Below, piece by piece: positions 27,179 to 37,086 of a stretch of 64,000 bases of DNA. The stretch's first letter is position 1, and the number at the start of each line of letters is the position of its first letter. A model generated the notes under the pieces. That model was not told the DNA's origin. It did not search any database and saw only the letters and a list, made by a program, of their open reading frames with translations. The translations under genes and the position numbers were made by a program. Source of the DNA: Pseudomonas sp. SLFW. GTDB taxonomy: Bacteria > Pseudomonadota > Gammaproteobacteria > Pseudomonadales > Pseudomonadaceae. Location: positions 347,469-411,468 of the forward strand of contig NZ_JAAAKW010000006.1 of assembly GCF_009905615.1 (NCBI RefSeq). The letters run 5' to 3'.

Positions 27179-29852
27179 AATCAGTCGCGCGGCGCTGTTC
27201 GGCAAACTCAACAGTGTCGGTTACAAGGCCATCGAAGCCGCCACGGTCTTTTGCAAGCTGCGGGGCAACCCGTACGTGGAACTGGCGCACTGGTTTCATC
27301 AGTTACTGCAACTGCAAGATTCCGACCTGCACCGCATTATTCGCCAATTCAACGTCGAACCGGCGCGCCTCGCCCGCGACTTGACCGAAGCGCTGGATCG
27401 CCTGCCACGCGGGTCGACGTCGATCACCGATCTGTCGTCCCATGTCGAAGAAGCCGTCGAGCGCGGCTGGGTCTACGGCAGCCTGATGTTTGGTGAAAGC
27501 CAGGTGCGCACGGGCTATCTGCTGATCGGCATCCTCAAGACGCCAAGCCTGCGTCACGCGTTGCTCGGCCTGTCGGGTGAGTTCGACAAGATCAAAATCG
27601 AGGCCCTGAGTGAGCGCTTTGACGAGTACGTCGGCGACTCCCCGGAAAACGCCCTCAGCGCCAACGACGGCTTCAACGCCGTCTCGACACCCGGCGAAGC
27701 CAGCGGCGCAATCGCGCCGAGTGCGATGGGTAAACAGGAAGCCCTCAAACGTTTCACCGTGGACATGACCGAACAGGCCCGTAGCGGCAAGCTCGACCCT
27801 ATCGTCGGGCGGGACGAAGAGATTCGGCAGATGGTCGACATTCTCATGCGTCGTCGGCAAAACAACCCGATCCTCACGGGTGAAGCGGGCGTCGGCAAAA
27901 CCGCCGTGGTCGAAGGCTTTGCGCTGCGTATTGTGGCCGGTGACGTGCCGCCTGCACTCAAGGACGTCGAACTGCGCAGCCTCGACGTCGGCCTGTTGCA
28001 AGCCGGGGCGAGCATGAAAGGCGAGTTCGAACAGCGTCTGCGCCAAGTCATCGAAGACGTTCAGGCCTCGCCCAAGCCGATCATCCTGTTCATTGACGAA
28101 GCCCATACGCTGGTGGGCGCGGGCGGTACGGCGGGGACGGGCGATGCCGCCAACCTGCTGAAGCCCGCTCTGGCGCGGGGCACCTTGCGCACGGTCGCGG
28201 CGACGACGTGGGCCGAGTACAAAAAACACATTGAGAAAGACCCCGCCCTCACCCGACGTTTCCAGGTGGTGCAGGTCGGCGAGCCTTCGGAGGACAAGGC
28301 CCTGCTGATGATGCGCGGCGTCGCCTCGACGATGGAAAAACACCATCAGGTGCAGATTCTGGACGAAGCTCTGGAGGCCTCGGTCAAGCTGTCCCACCGC
28401 TACATTCCGGCGCGTCAGTTGCCGGACAAATCCGTCAGCCTGCTGGACACCGCCTGCGCCCGCGTTGCCGTGAGCTTGCACGCGGCGCCTGCGGAGGTGG
28501 ACGACAGCCGTCGTCGGATCGAAGCGCTGGAAACCGAGTTGCAGATCATTGCGCGCGAGCATGCGATTGGTATCGACACGGGCGCACGCCGCACCAACAG
28601 CGAAGCGCTGCTCAACACTGAGCGCGCACGGCTGACAGAACTGGAAAGCCGCTGGAAGGAAGAAAAATCGCTGGTGGACGAGCTGCTCGCCACACGCGCC
28701 GAGTTGCGCGAAATCGCGGGCGTCGTCGATCAGGACGTTGAGGCCGGGCAAAGTCACGCGCAGCGGGAAAAGCTGGCCGACCTGCAATCACGCCTCAGCG
28801 CCCTGCAAGGCGAAAACCCGCTGATTCTGCCGACCGTGGATTATCAGGCCGTCGCCTCGGTGGTCGCTGATTGGACCGGCATCCCCGTCGGCCGCATGGC
28901 GCGCAACGAGCTGGAAACCGTGCTCAACCTAGACCAGCACTTGAAAAAGCGCATCATCGGCCAGGACCACGCGTTGCAGATGATCGCCAAGCGCATCCAG
29001 ACGTCTCGCGCGGGCCTCGACAACCCGAGCAAACCCATCGGCGTGTTCATGCTCGCGGGCACGTCGGGCGTGGGCAAGACCGAAACCGCCCTCGCCTTGG
29101 CCGAAGCCATGTACGGCGGCGAGCAGAACGTCATCACCATCAACATGAGTGAGTTCCAGGAAGCTCACACGGTCTCGACGCTCAAAGGCGCCCCGCCCGG
29201 TTACGTCGGCTACGGCGAAGGCGGCGTGCTGACCGAGGCGGTGCGTCGCAAACCGTACAGCGTCGTGCTGCTGGACGAGGTGGAGAAAGCTCACCCGGAT
29301 GTGCACGAAATCTTCTTTCAAGTGTTCGACAAGGGCGTCATGGAAGACGGCGAAGGCCGGGTGATCGACTTCAAGAACACCCTGATCCTGCTCACCACCA
29401 ACGCCGGTACCGAGCTGATTTCACATCTGTGCAAAGACGCGCAAAACGTGCCCGATCCGGAAGAGATCGCCAAAGCCCTGCGTCAGCCGTTGCTGGAAAT
29501 CTTCCCGCCCGCGCTGCTCGGGCGGCTGGTGACCATCCCGTATTACCCGCTGAGCGACACCATGCTCAAGGCGATCACCCGCCTGCAACTGAACCGCATC
29601 AAGAAACGCGTGGAAAACACGCACAAGGTCGCATTCGACTACGACGACGCGGTGGTCGATTTGATCGTCTCGCGCTGCACCGAAACCGAAAGCGGCGGCC
29701 GAATGATCGACACCATTCTGACCAACACCCTGCTGCCGGACATGAGCCGCGAGTTCCTGACGCGCATGCTCGACGGCAAGCCCATGGCGGGGGTCAGGAT
29801 CAGCGAGCGGGATAACCAGTTGGATTATCGATTTAGCGATGTCGGGGTTTGA
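27171..29852 (+). CDS. clpV: ClpV (TssH), AAA+ ATPase that recycles the sheath
   Basis: This is an 893-aa Clp/Hsp100 ATPase. The N-domain (about 1-160) has '[20 protein letters not shown]'. AAA1 has Walker A '[13 protein letters not shown]' and Walker B '[15 protein letters not shown]'. A coiled middle domain lies at about 430-540. AAA2 has '[16 protein letters not shown]' and '[14 protein letters not shown]'. It strips contracted TssBC so subunits can be reused. The start ATG 27171 follows AAGGAG by about 9 nt and overlaps the tssG stop. Confidence 0.98.
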   Translation: MGEISRAALFGKLNSVGYKAIEAATVFCKLRGNPYVELAHWFHQLLQLQDSDLHRIIRQFNVEPARLARDLTEALDRLPRGSTSITDLSSHVEEAVERGWVYGSLMFGESQVRTGYLLIGILKTPSLRHALLGLSGEFDKIKIEALSERFDEYVGDSPENALSANDGFNAVSTPGEASGAIAPSAMGKQEALKRFTVDMTEQARSGKLDPIVGRDEEIRQMVDILMRRRQNNPILTGEAGVGKTAVVEGFALRIVAGDVPPALKDVELRSLDVGLLQAGASMKGEFEQRLRQVIEDVQASPKPIILFIDEAHTLVGAGGTAGTGDAANLLKPALARGTLRTVAATTWAEYKKHIEKDPALTRRFQVVQVGEPSEDKALLMMRGVASTMEKHHQVQILDEALEASVKLSHRYIPARQLPDKSVSLLDTACARVAVSLHAAPAEVDDSRRRIEALETELQIIAREHAIGIDTGARRTNSEALLNTERARLTELESRWKEEKSLVDELLATRAELREIAGVVDQDVEAGQSHAQREKLADLQSRLSALQGENPLILPTVDYQAVASVVADWTGIPVGRMARNELETVLNLDQHLKKRIIGQDHALQMIAKRIQTSRAGLDNPSKPIGVFMLAGTSGVGKTETALALAEAMYGGEQNVITINMSEFQEAHTVSTLKGAPPGYVGYGEGGVLTEAVRRKPYSVVLLDEVEKAHPDVHEIFFQVFDKGVMEDGEGRVIDFKNTLILLTTNAGTELISHLCKDAQNVPDPEEIAKALRQPLLEIFPPALLGRLVTIPYYPLSDTMLKAITRLQLNRIKKRVENTHKVAFDYDDAVVDLIVSRCTETESGGRMIDTILTNTLLPDMSREFLTRMLDGKPMAGVRISERDNQLDYRFSDVGV

Positions 29853-29862
29853 TCCGACGCCA

Positions 29863-29924
29863 TCGCGAATGAGTTCGCTCCCACGGGTCATCACGCGCCT
29901 CTGCGGGAGCGAATTCATTCGCGA
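29863..29924. repeat. REP inverted pair between clpV and vgrG
   Basis: TCGCGAATGAGTTCGCTCCC (29863-29882) and GGGAGCGAATTCATTCGCGA (29905-29924) are inverted with one mismatch (a G:T wobble in RNA) around a 22-bp spacer. It begins 10 bp after the clpV stop and would fold into a very stable hairpin between the core tss genes and the vgrG-rhs cargo genes. Confidence 0.88.
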
Positions 29925-29957
29925 AAAAACGCCGCTCCCGAACTTATGAGATAACCC

Positions 29958-31901
29958 ATGCTATTCACGCAACTCACCCGCTTGGCGCAAGTCAGCAGCC
30001 CGCTCGGCCCGAATGTTCTGCTGCTCAAAAGCCTGGCCGGCACGGACGAATTGGGTCGGCTGTTCACCTACGAGCTTCAACTGACCTCCCACGACGACGC
30101 CATCGACCTCAACCAACTGCTCGGCAAGCCCATGAGCGTGTCGGTGCAGTTGGACGGTGGCGGCAGCCGTCACTTTCACGGGCTGGTCGCGCGGTGCGGT
30201 CAGGGCGTGGACACGGGCCAGTTCGCCAGCTATCAAGTCACCTTGCGCCCTTGGCTGTGGATGCTGACCCGCACGTCCGACTGCAAGATTTTTCAGCACC
30301 TGACGATCCCGCAGATCATCAAGCAGGTGTTTCGCGACCTCGGCTTTTCAGATTTCGAAGACGCTCTCAGCCGCCCGTATCGGGAGTGGGAATACTGCGT
30401 TCAGTACCGGGAAACCAGCTTCGATTTCGTCAGCCGCTTGATGGAACAGGAAGGAATTTATTACTTCTTCCGCCAGGAAAAGGACCGTCACGTGCTGGTC
30501 CTGGCCGATGCCTACGGCGCTCATGCACCTGCGCCCGGTTACGAATCCGTGCCGTTTTATCACCCCGACGGCCAGCATCGGGAACGGGATCACATCAGCG
30601 GCTGGAAACTCGCGCAGGAAGTCCAGCCCGGTTCTCTTGAACTCAACGACTACGATTTCCAACGCCCCAGCGCGCGCATCGACGTGCGTTCCGCCATGCC
30701 CCGTCCACACAGCGCGGGCGACTATCCGCTGTTCGACTACCCCGGCACCTACGTGCAGAGTGAGGACGGCGAACACTACGCGCGCACCCGCATCGAAGCG
30801 ATTCAGAGCCTGCACGAACGGGTCGAGCTGAACAGCAACGCACGCGGTCTTGGCGCCGGCCATGTGTTCAGCCTCAGCGGTTTCAGCCGTCAGGATCAGA
30901 ACCGGGAATACCTGATTGTCCGCGCTGAATACACGGTCACCCAGGAGAGCCTGGAAACCGGTCAGGGCAATGGCGGACTGCAATTCGAAAGCGACCTCAC
31001 CTGCATCGACGCGCACCAGAGTTTCCGTCCTCTGCCCGCCACTCCACGGCCCATCGTCAAAGGCCCGCAGACCGCCCTCGTCGTCGGCCCCGAGAAAGAA
31101 GAAATTTTCACCGACTCCTTTGGCCGCGTGAAAGTGCACTTCTATTGGGACCGTCACGATCAGTCCAACGAAAACAGCTCCTGCTGGATTCGGGTGTCCC
31201 AAGCCTGGGCCGGTAAAAACTGGGGGTCGATGCAAATTCCGCGCATCGGCCAGGAAGTCATTGTCAGTTTTCTGGAAGGCGACCCCGACCGTCCGATCAT
31301 CACCGGCCGCGTCTACAACGCCGAACAGACCGTGCCCTACGACCTCCCCGCCAACGCCACGCAAAGCGGCACCAAAAGCCGTTCGAGCAAAGGCGGCACG
31401 CCCGCGAACTTCAACGAAATCCGCATGGAAGACAAAAAGGGCGAGGAGCAGCTGTACATCCATGCCGAGCGTAATCAGGACATCGTGGTCGAGGTCGATG
31501 AGAGCCATTCGGTAGGACATGACCGGCATAAAAGCATTGGTAATGACGAGCAGGTGACGATTGGTCGAAACCGGGTTCGCGCCGTCAAACAGGACGATGT
31601 GTTGCTGGTGGGGTCGAGCAAAACCGACAGCATCAGCCGCAGCTATCTGATCGAGGTCGGTGACAACCTGCGTCTGGTGTGTGGCAAGAGCGTGCTGGAG
31701 CTCAACGCCAGCGGCCAGATCAACCTGACGGGCGTGCAGTTCAATTTCAATACTGAAGGCAGCGCCGAGATCAACACCGGCGGCAAGCTGCACTTGAACA
31801 TCGGCGGTGGCCCGGGCGCAACGCCCGATGGCCAGGGCGACAAGGGCAGCATCGATGCCGCCGTCAAAGGGATGTTTCCCGAACCCAAATCCAGCCAGTG
31901 A
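29958..31901 (+). CDS. vgrG: VgrG spike protein
   Basis: This is a 647-aa VgrG. The gp27-like base (about 1-380) includes 'SSPLGPNVLLLKSLAGTDEL', 'FTYELQLTS', 'REWEYCVQYRETSFDFVSRL' and 'MEQEGIYYFF'. A gp5 OB-fold follows ('EIFTDSFGRVKVHFYWDRHD', 'NSSCWIRVSQAWAGKNWG', 'IPRIGQEVIVSFLEGDPDRP'), then a beta-helix tip near 480-620. There is no extra C-terminal catalytic domain, so toxicity is carried by the PAAR-Rhs proteins that cap it. It is the only vgrG in the window and lies directly upstream of eag and the rhs genes. Confidence 0.97.
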   Translation: MLFTQLTRLAQVSSPLGPNVLLLKSLAGTDELGRLFTYELQLTSHDDAIDLNQLLGKPMSVSVQLDGGGSRHFHGLVARCGQGVDTGQFASYQVTLRPWLWMLTRTSDCKIFQHLTIPQIIKQVFRDLGFSDFEDALSRPYREWEYCVQYRETSFDFVSRLMEQEGIYYFFRQEKDRHVLVLADAYGAHAPAPGYESVPFYHPDGQHRERDHISGWKLAQEVQPGSLELNDYDFQRPSARIDVRSAMPRPHSAGDYPLFDYPGTYVQSEDGEHYARTRIEAIQSLHERVELNSNARGLGAGHVFSLSGFSRQDQNREYLIVRAEYTVTQESLETGQGNGGLQFESDLTCIDAHQSFRPLPATPRPIVKGPQTALVVGPEKEEIFTDSFGRVKVHFYWDRHDQSNENSSCWIRVSQAWAGKNWGSMQIPRIGQEVIVSFLEGDPDRPIITGRVYNAEQTVPYDLPANATQSGTKSRSSKGGTPANFNEIRMEDKKGEEQLYIHAERNQDIVVEVDESHSVGHDRHKSIGNDEQVTIGRNRVRAVKQDDVLLVGSSKTDSISRSYLIEVGDNLRLVCGKSVLELNASGQINLTGVQFNFNTEGSAEINTGGKLHLNIGGGPGATPDGQGDKGSIDAAVKGMFPEPKSSQ

Positions 31902-31926
31902 CCCTATTTAAAGAGAAGCCGTTGTC

Positions 31927-32361
31927 ATGACTTACCGCATCAATGAATTCCAGTTCGCGCTGCCTGATGCCGAGCTGCAAGACAGCTCCATCAACATTCT
32001 CAAGTTTCCGGCGCTTGAGACCAGCCTGATTATCAGCCGCAGCTTTCTGGCCGATGACGAAACATTGCACAGCAATTTCGATGCACAGCTCAAGCGCCTG
32101 GAGCAGCAGGTCAGCGGCCTGCGTTATCAGCCCCCGCAGGCCGTCCGCGTGGGTCCGGCGCACGAAATCGAGGCCTTGGAGTTGCGCAGCCAATTCAGCA
32201 AGGCCGCCGACAACGTGTATCAATACCAACTGGCGCTGGTGCTGCCCGGCACCCGCAAAATGCTCGCGCTGAGTTACGTCAAGGCTCAGCCGCTGGGCGA
32301 AGCCGAGGCTGAACACTGGACGCGCATAAAACTGTCCCTGACGTTCGACGGCATTCAGTGA
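31927..32361 (+). CDS. Eag-type (DUF1795/DcrB-like) T6SS effector chaperone
   Basis: This is a 144-aa DUF1795 protein ('YRINEFQFALPDAELQDSSI', 'VYQYQLALVLPGTRKMLALS', 'HWTRIKLSLTFDG'). Eag chaperones bind and shield the N-terminal membrane helices of PAAR effectors before loading on VgrG. The gene lies 25 bp after vgrG and 24 bp before the first rhs. Only one Eag gene is present for two rhs genes. Their N-terminal regions are almost the same, so one chaperone could serve both. Confidence 0.9.
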   Translation: MTYRINEFQFALPDAELQDSSINILKFPALETSLIISRSFLADDETLHSNFDAQLKRLEQQVSGLRYQPPQAVRVGPAHEIEALELRSQFSKAADNVYQYQLALVLPGTRKMLALSYVKAQPLGEAEAEHWTRIKLSLTFDGIQ

Positions 32362-32385
32362 GGTCGCCGCGAATGAGGGACACGG

Positions 32386-35300
32386 ATGTCTGACGCGTTA
32401 TGGGCCGCCAGGGTAGGCGACGCGCTGTCACATACCTCGATGATGGCGGACATTCTCGGCGGCGTACTCGAAGTGGCCGCCAACGTAGCGATAGGCGCAT
32501 TGGCCACGGCTGCGGTGGTGGCGGCGACAGGCCTCACCGTCGCCACGGGTGGTCTCGGTGCCTGCGTGCTGGGGGCGGTGGTCGGCGTGGTGGTGGGCGT
32601 GGTCATGAGCAAGACCGGCGCCGACAAGGGGCTGAGCTCGTTATGCGAAGACATCGGCAACGGGCTGTTCCCGCCCACGGTGCAGGCCACGATTTCGACA
32701 GGCTCTACCGACACGTTCATCAATGGCATCCCGGCAGCGCGAGCGGCAGGCTCGGTGCCGTCAATGCTCGCCCCCACCGGCTCGGCCGAGGCAATTCCCG
32801 AGGAGGCTCAAGGTGAAGAGCCGGGCTTTCTCGACATGGCCAAAGGGTTCTTCTCGCAAATGTGGCGTCCCACGGTGGCCGTCCCCGCGCCGGGTGTCGT
32901 TCCCAAGCCGCTGGACCTGGTGCTTTGCACTCGGCATCCGCCAATGCCACCGCAGTTTCTTGCCGAAGGCTCGGACAAGGTCACCATCAACGGCCAGCCC
33001 GCCGTTCGAAGTGGGGATCGCAGCACCTGTGATGCCACGGTCGTGTCCTCGGGACTGATCTCGCCCAACGTGCGCATCGGCGGCGGCAAAGTCGTGGTCC
33101 GCGAGATTCGCAGCGGCAAAACGCCGGGCATCGGTTTGGCGATTACCGCGTTAATGATGCTCAAAGGCAGCAAAGGCAAATTTCTCAGCAATTTGCCGTG
33201 CATGCTGATGAGTGGGGTGAATTCTTTTGTCGTGAGTTCTGCGATGGGCGCGTTGACCCACGCTATCGCCGGCTCGCCGAATCCTGTCCATGCGGCGACA
33301 GGGGCGAAAGTCTTGGGAGGCGCCGAAGAGCTGGATTTCGCCTTGCCCGGCATCCTTCCGCTGGCATGGCAACGCTTCTACAGCAGCCGGGACGAGCGGC
33401 GTGACAGCCTGTTCGGTGCGGGTTGGAGTGTCGCCCATGAAATCAGCGTGCAGGTCGAACCGCATCCCGACGGCGGCGAACGGCTGGTTTACATCGATGA
33501 ACAGGCGCGGCGGATTGATGTGGGATCGATTCCGCTGGGCGGCGCCACGTTCAGCGCAGGCGAAGGTTTGGCCGTGCGGCGTCATGGCAACGGCCAGTTA
33601 CTGATCGAAAGCGAAGACGGTCTTTATCGTCTGTTCGAGCCTACGTCGGCCGACCCAGCCCGCCTGCGTCTCACGCAATGGGGCGACCGGAATGACAACC
33701 GCCTTTATCTGGATTACGACGCTGACGGGCGGCTGATCCAGCTGCGCGACACCTTCGATGTTGTACGGGTGACGTTGGTCTATTCGGCGCAATGGCCGGG
33801 GCGCGTCGAACGCATCGACCGGGTATTCGACGATCATTCCGTGGAAACGCTGGCCACCTACGGTTTTGACGCGCGCGGCGATCTGTCCGAAGTCCGTGAT
33901 GCATTAGGCCATGTGCAGCGCCGCTTCACCTACGACAGCGCTCAACGCATGGTCGAGCATCAATTGCCCACAGGGCTGCGCTGTTTTTATGACTGGGCGT
34001 TGATCAATGATCGTGAGTGGCGCGTCGTGCGTCACTGGACCGATGAAGGCGACGAGTACCGCTTCGACTATGACCTGAGTGCAGGCGTGACGCGGATCAC
34101 CGATGGCCTGAACCGAGCGAGCTTTCGTCGTTGGAACGCGCAGCACCAGATCACCGAGTACACCAATAATCTGGGCGATACCTGGCAATTTTCGTGGAAC
34201 GATGAGCGTCAGTTGCTGGGGGCCATCGATCCCCAAGGCGGACAGTGGCAGTACGCCTATGACGAGGCAGGCAATCTCTGTTCAAGCCAGGACCCGTTGG
34301 GGCGCATCACCTCAACACTCTGGCTGGAGCACTGGTCGCTGCCGTTGACCGAAACCGACGCGGCGGGCCATAGCTGGCAATACCGTTACGATGCACGCGG
34401 CAACTGCACCCACGAGACCGACCCGCTCGGTCATCCCACCCAGTACCGCCACGACGAGCGCGGACAGGTCCGGGAAATCGTCGATGCCACAGGCAAGATC
34501 AAACGGCTGCATTGGAACGAACACGGGCAGTTGACCGAACACATCGACTGCTCCGGATACCGCACAGCGTTCGGCTATGACCGACGCGGCCACCTGCACT
34601 TCATCGCCGATGCGCTGGGTGAGCGCACGGTGTATCAGCACGACGTTCAAGGACGGCTGCTGCAGCGCCAGCTGCCCGAAGGGCGCGTCGAGCATTACAT
34701 GCGAGACAGCAGCGGACGACTGACCGGCTACACCGATCCCGCCGGCCATACCACCCGTTATCAATACGACCGCCGTGGCCGGGCGCGGCAACGCCTTGAC
34801 GCTCATCAGCGTCAGGTGCAGTTTCATTACGATGGCTATGGTCGGCTGGACGCGCTGACCAACGAGAATGGCGAGCGCTATCGATTTGCGTGGGATGCAG
34901 GGGATCGGCTTGTCGCACAGCAGGATCTGGATGGCAGTCAAAAGCGCTACACCTACGACGCGCTGAACAATCCGGTTCGAATCGAGCAACATCCCTCACT
35001 GGATGCGGGCATTCCCGCTTCTAACGCGATGAGCCATCTGCTGGAACGCGATGCGGCGGGACGGTTGACTGCCAAGACGACCGCCGATGGTCGAACGGAT
35101 TACCACTACGACGCGCGGGATCAACTCACCGAGATCACTTTCACCAATCCGGACGGCGCGCAGCAAAGGGTGGGCTTCACTTACGACGCCGTTGGCCAAT
35201 TGCTGACTGAAAACTCTGCCTCCGGGGCGCTTGAGCATCATTACGACGAACTGGGCAATCTCACTCAGACCCTGCTTCCGGATGGCCGCTGGCTCAATCG

Positions 35301-36744
35301 TCTGCATTACGGCAGCGGCCATCTGCACCAGATCAATCTGGACGGCGAAGTCATCTGCGACTTTGAACGTGACCGGTTGCATCGCGAGGTGCTGCGCACT
35401 CAAGGCCAAATCAACACCCGCATCCAGTACGACCGCAGCGGCCGGTTGCGCACGCGCCAGCAACGCCTCGCCGGTCAGCCGGTTCAATTGCCCGCTGAGA
35501 GCGCAAAAGACTATGAATACGATCCTGCAGACAATCTGATCAGCCGCCTGCAGCGGAATCGTCAGAGCGATCAGCGCACACTGCTGCACTACGATGCCAC
35601 GGCGCGAATTCTCGCTACCCAGGAAAGCGCTCACGGTCGCGATGAAATCTTCGCCTACGACGCAGCGGCCAACCTGCTGGACGGTCCCTCTCCCAACGCT
35701 GGATGGGTCCGCCATAACAAGCTGCTGACCTGGCAGGACAAACGCTATCGCTACGACGGCTTCGGCCGAATGATCGAAAAACACAGCGTGCGACTGGGCA
35801 CTCAGCGCTTCGTTTACGACGCCGAGAGCCGTTTGATCGAAGTTCACAACCCGAATGGCCATGTGGTGCGCATGACCTACGACCCGCTGGGTCGACGCGT
35901 CGGCAAAAGCGAACACAACGCGAAGGGTTTGCTGATCGGCGAAACCCGCTTCACCTGGGACGGCCTGCGTCTGCTACAGGAGCACCGTCACGCCCAGACC
36001 AGCCTTTATGTCTACGCGGACGAGGGCCACGAGCCTGTCGCGCGGGTCGACGGCAGCGGCGACTTTCAGAAAATCCGCTATTACCACAACGACCTCAACG
36101 GCCTACCCGAACAACTGACCGAGACCGACGGCCACATCGTCTGGCAGGCGCGTTACCAGGTCTGGGGCAACACCGCCGAAGAGGTCCGCGAGCCCTATTT
36201 CATTGAAGAGCAGAACCTGCGTTTTCAAGGCCAATACCTTGATCGCGAGACGGGACTGCACTACAACACCTTCAGGTTCTACGACCCGGACGTGGGCCGG
36301 TTTACCACGCCAGACCCGATTGGGCTGGCGGGTGGGATCAATCTGTATGCGTATGCGCCGAATCCGATTGAATGGATCGACCCACTTGGTTTAGCCGCTT
36401 GCGGGAGGAAAGTCGAAGCGCTGCGTAATGGGCCACAAAAAACAGTCGTAAGTGTGAAATCCAAAACCGAGGCTCACGAGCTGGTCACGGAAGCGTTCCC
36501 CGGCGCGCAAAAAGTTCGTGGCATTGGCCCGCAGGATGCGACGGGAATAAGAAAGAAACACAAAATGGAACAGTTCAAAAAGAAAGACGGGACGGTTCGT
36601 TATCGAAAAGACTATCCCATTGACAAAGCGACCGGACGGGTGTTCGGACACGATGATCCAAAAGGGACAGGACACGGAGAGCTCCCGCACATCAACATCA
36701 AACGCGCGGATGGCACGATGGTACGCATCGATGTCACTGGCTGA
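32386..36744 (+). CDS. PAAR-Rhs T6SS effector 1 with unassigned C-terminal toxin
   Basis: This is a 1452-aa Rhs effector. A prePAAR-like motif ('AARVGDALSHT', about 5-15) is followed by two hydrophobic helices (about 20-85), which are Eag clients. A PAAR domain (about 100-250) comes next, with 'TDTFINGIPAARAAG', 'CTRHPPMPPQFLAEGSDKVT' and 'INGQPAVRSGDRSTCDA'. A long YD-repeat shell (about 300-1310) follows and ends with 'FYDPDVGRFTTPDPIGLAGG' and 'DPLGL', the Rhs self-cleavage junction. The remaining 115 or so residues are the toxin: Lys-rich, with 'YRKDYPID', 'GHGELPHINIK' and 'MVRIDVTG'. The compact basic fold with conserved-looking His hints at an RNase of the BECR type, but I cannot assign a family. 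It is followed after 9 bp by its immunity gene. Confidence 0.93.
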   Translation: MSDALWAARVGDALSHTSMMADILGGVLEVAANVAIGALATAAVVAATGLTVATGGLGACVLGAVVGVVVGVVMSKTGADKGLSSLCEDIGNGLFPPTVQATISTGSTDTFINGIPAARAAGSVPSMLAPTGSAEAIPEEAQGEEPGFLDMAKGFFSQMWRPTVAVPAPGVVPKPLDLVLCTRHPPMPPQFLAEGSDKVTINGQPAVRSGDRSTCDATVVSSGLISPNVRIGGGKVVVREIRSGKTPGIGLAITALMMLKGSKGKFLSNLPCMLMSGVNSFVVSSAMGALTHAIAGSPNPVHAATGAKVLGGAEELDFALPGILPLAWQRFYSSRDERRDSLFGAGWSVAHEISVQVEPHPDGGERLVYIDEQARRIDVGSIPLGGATFSAGEGLAVRRHGNGQLLIESEDGLYRLFEPTSADPARLRLTQWGDRNDNRLYLDYDADGRLIQLRDTFDVVRVTLVYSAQWPGRVERIDRVFDDHSVETLATYGFDARGDLSEVRDALGHVQRRFTYDSAQRMVEHQLPTGLRCFYDWALINDREWRVVRHWTDEGDEYRFDYDLSAGVTRITDGLNRASFRRWNAQHQITEYTNNLGDTWQFSWNDERQLLGAIDPQGGQWQYAYDEAGNLCSSQDPLGRITSTLWLEHWSLPLTETDAAGHSWQYRYDARGNCTHETDPLGHPTQYRHDERGQVREIVDATGKIKRLHWNEHGQLTEHIDCSGYRTAFGYDRRGHLHFIADALGERTVYQHDVQGRLLQRQLPEGRVEHYMRDSSGRLTGYTDPAGHTTRYQYDRRGRARQRLDAHQRQVQFHYDGYGRLDALTNENGERYRFAWDAGDRLVAQQDLDGSQKRYTYDALNNPVRIEQHPSLDAGIPASNAMSHLLERDAAGRLTAKTTADGRTDYHYDARDQLTEITFTNPDGAQQRVGFTYDAVGQLLTENSASGALEHHYDELGNLTQTLLPDGRWLNRLHYGSGHLHQINLDGEVICDFERDRLHREVLRTQGQINTRIQYDRSGRLRTRQQRLAGQPVQLPAESAKDYEYDPADNLISRLQRNRQSDQRTLLHYDATARILATQESAHGRDEIFAYDAAANLLDGPSPNAGWVRHNKLLTWQDKRYRYDGFGRMIEKHSVRLGTQRFVYDAESRLIEVHNPNGHVVRMTYDPLGRRVGKSEHNAKGLLIGETRFTWDGLRLLQEHRHAQTSLYVYADEGHEPVARVDGSGDFQKIRYYHNDLNGLPEQLTETDGHIVWQARYQVWGNTAEEVREPYFIEEQNLRFQGQYLDRETGLHYNTFRFYDPDVGRFTTPDPIGLAGGINLYAYAPNPIEWIDPLGLAACGRKVEALRNGPQKTVVSVKSKTEAHELVTEAFPGAQKVRGIGPQDATGIRKKHKMEQFKKKDGTVRYRKDYPIDKATGRVFGHDDPKGTGHGELPHINIKRADGTMVRIDVTG

Positions 36745-36753
36745 GAATATCGT

Positions 36754-37041
36754 ATGGACCACTTGATCAAAGCTCTCGACTCGGGAAAGAGGCGTGGATA
36801 TGACGAAGTCCGCCCGCTCGACTCAATTCAATATCTATTTCAGTACGCCATAAAGAAAGAGAAGGAGAACTACGTCACCTATTTCTTGAAAATAGAGGAG
36901 TCCAAATATGACGTATTTGAAGACTATGCCGATGAAACAATCCTCACATTTTCAACCTTGAAAGACGCCCTGCAGTATTTGGAAGGTAAGGGAGCGGACA
37001 TCAACAAATTAAGTCCCATCAAAGGAACATTACCGTTCTAA
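36754..37041 (+). CDS. Putative immunity protein for Rhs effector 1
   Basis: This is a 95-aa acidic cytosolic protein (MDHLIKALDSGKRRGYDEV) starting 9 bp after rhs 1. It has no signal peptide or membrane segment, so the toxin should act in the cytosol. Base composition is much more AT-rich than the rhs core (AAA, ATA and GAA codons are common), typical of exchangeable tip/immunity modules. I do not recognise the family; the role is inferred from position. Confidence 0.75.
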   Translation: MDHLIKALDSGKRRGYDEVRPLDSIQYLFQYAIKKEKENYVTYFLKIEESKYDVFEDYADETILTFSTLKDALQYLEGKGADINKLSPIKGTLPF

Positions 37042-37086
37042 CGATGGGGCTCATCTGAACTCAAGGCACGGATCTGATGCAGTCAA

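Noticed and set aside
27303..28787. Minus-strand open frame of 494 codons opposite clpV
   Set aside because: Fully inside clpV, with no ribosome-binding site and no recognisable domain.
30348..31793. Minus-strand open frame of 481 codons opposite vgrG
   Set aside because: Fully inside vgrG; shadow by the same reasoning.
35200..36400. Repeated YD motifs in the Rhs genes as a DNA-level tandem repeat
   Set aside because: The repetition is at protein level (YD repeats of the Rhs shell) with divergent codons, so it belongs to the Rhs fold.
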